Part shown: in pieces, positions 63,857 through 64,000 of the stretch
How the letters are laid out: every line of letters begins with the position of its first letter
Numbering within the stretch: the first letter of the stretch is position 1
Assembly: GCA_026397915.1 (NCBI GenBank)
Contig: JAPLTX010000059.1
Span: forward strand, 62,001-126,000
Source of the DNA: Verrucomicrobiota bacterium
Lineage (GTDB): Bacteria; Verrucomicrobiota; Verrucomicrobiia; CAIQCK01
Direction of reading: 5' to 3'
Length of the DNA: 64,000 nucleotides
Translations under genes and position numbers: made by a program
The notes under the pieces: model-generated
What the model saw: the letters and a program-made list of their open reading frames with translations, nothing else
Database searches by the model: none
Told to the model about the DNA's origin: nothing

Positions 63857-64000
63857 CTAGACCTTGAATCGCGACGTCTCTGTTTGCAGCGCCCGTGCGG
63901 CCTCGCGCAACTGCTCCGTGGCCTCGTTCGATTGCTTCACTGATTCGGTCGTTTGCTTTGCTCCCTCGCTCAAATGCACCATCGCTTCACTAATTTGCTC
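63857..64000 (-). CDS. Methyl-accepting chemotaxis protein, C-terminal 47 residues only
   Basis: The minus-strand frame enters from the window edge and ends in TAG at 63857. Its residues (EQISEAMVHLSEGAKQTTES, then VKQSNEATEQLREAARALQT) are almost identical to the last 50 residues of the MCP at 61733-63835. It is thus a tandem receptor paralogue whose sensor lies upstream of the window. Signalling function by family; the ligand-binding part is not visible. Confidence 0.88.
   Translation of the reverse strand, partial: EQISEAMVHLSEGAKQTTESVKQSNEATEQLREAARALQTETSRFKV

Overview
The window is GC-rich, densely coding bacterial DNA. The gene content points to a member of the Verrucomicrobiota, perhaps a Limisphaerales/Pedosphaera-like soil or freshwater lineage. 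This is inferred from several families together: sulfatases, DUF1080 and sialate O-acetylesterase genes, exported beta-helix proteins, a TIGR04073 exosortase-associated protein, a Ser/Thr kinase fused to SUMF1 domains, and PHP/DUF3604 proteins. No rRNA, tRNA, CRISPR array, transposase or phage gene was found. No gap between genes exceeds about 300 bases.

Layout. (1) 1-10472, plus strand: an operon-like run of four right-handed beta-helix proteins, a GH5-like glycosidase and an alpha/beta esterase, apparently for extracellular polysaccharide breakdown. (2) 10577-21696: mostly housekeeping and small genes. These are SemiSWEET, a macro-domain protein, an LTxxQ periplasmic protein, rsmA, a Nudix hydrolase, an HI0933-type flavoprotein, a GH50/agarase-like glycosidase, a D,D-carboxypeptidase, TIGR04073, serA, a STAS-like protein and a thioesterase. 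(3) 30135-21715, minus strand: a six-gene run of two sialate O-acetylesterases, DUF1080 and three sulfatases, one of them frameshifted and with a damaged active-site motif. (4) 30283-38703: a PQQ-propeller/HEAT protein, tlyA, nadK, an MGMT-like protein, an enolase-superfamily enzyme and the first of three PHP/DUF3604 proteins.

(5) 38897-54644: a giant kinase (kinase, membrane segment, two LRR-like blocks, two SUMF1 domains) and two more PHP/DUF3604 paralogues. Between those two paralogues lies a three-gene operon whose first product joins a P1B-type metal ATPase to an HflK-like SPFH domain, followed by two more SPFH proteins. (6) 64000-54775, minus strand: a complete Wsp-like chemosensory operon, MCP-MCP-CheW-CheR(TPR)-CheW(Cys-rich)-CheA/REC-CheB-REC. 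Its final response regulator has a WspR-like receiver but carries a PP2C/RsbU phosphatase instead of the GGDEF domain.

How they fit together. Regions 1 and 3 and the GH50-like gene look like a scattered saccharolytic programme against an acetylated and/or sulfated polysaccharide; no SusC/SusD pair is visible. Regions 5 and 6 are signalling and membrane modules. The ATPase-SPFH operon and the Wsp-RsbU operon are the two least ordinary systems here. All functions are read from motifs by eye; no database search was possible.
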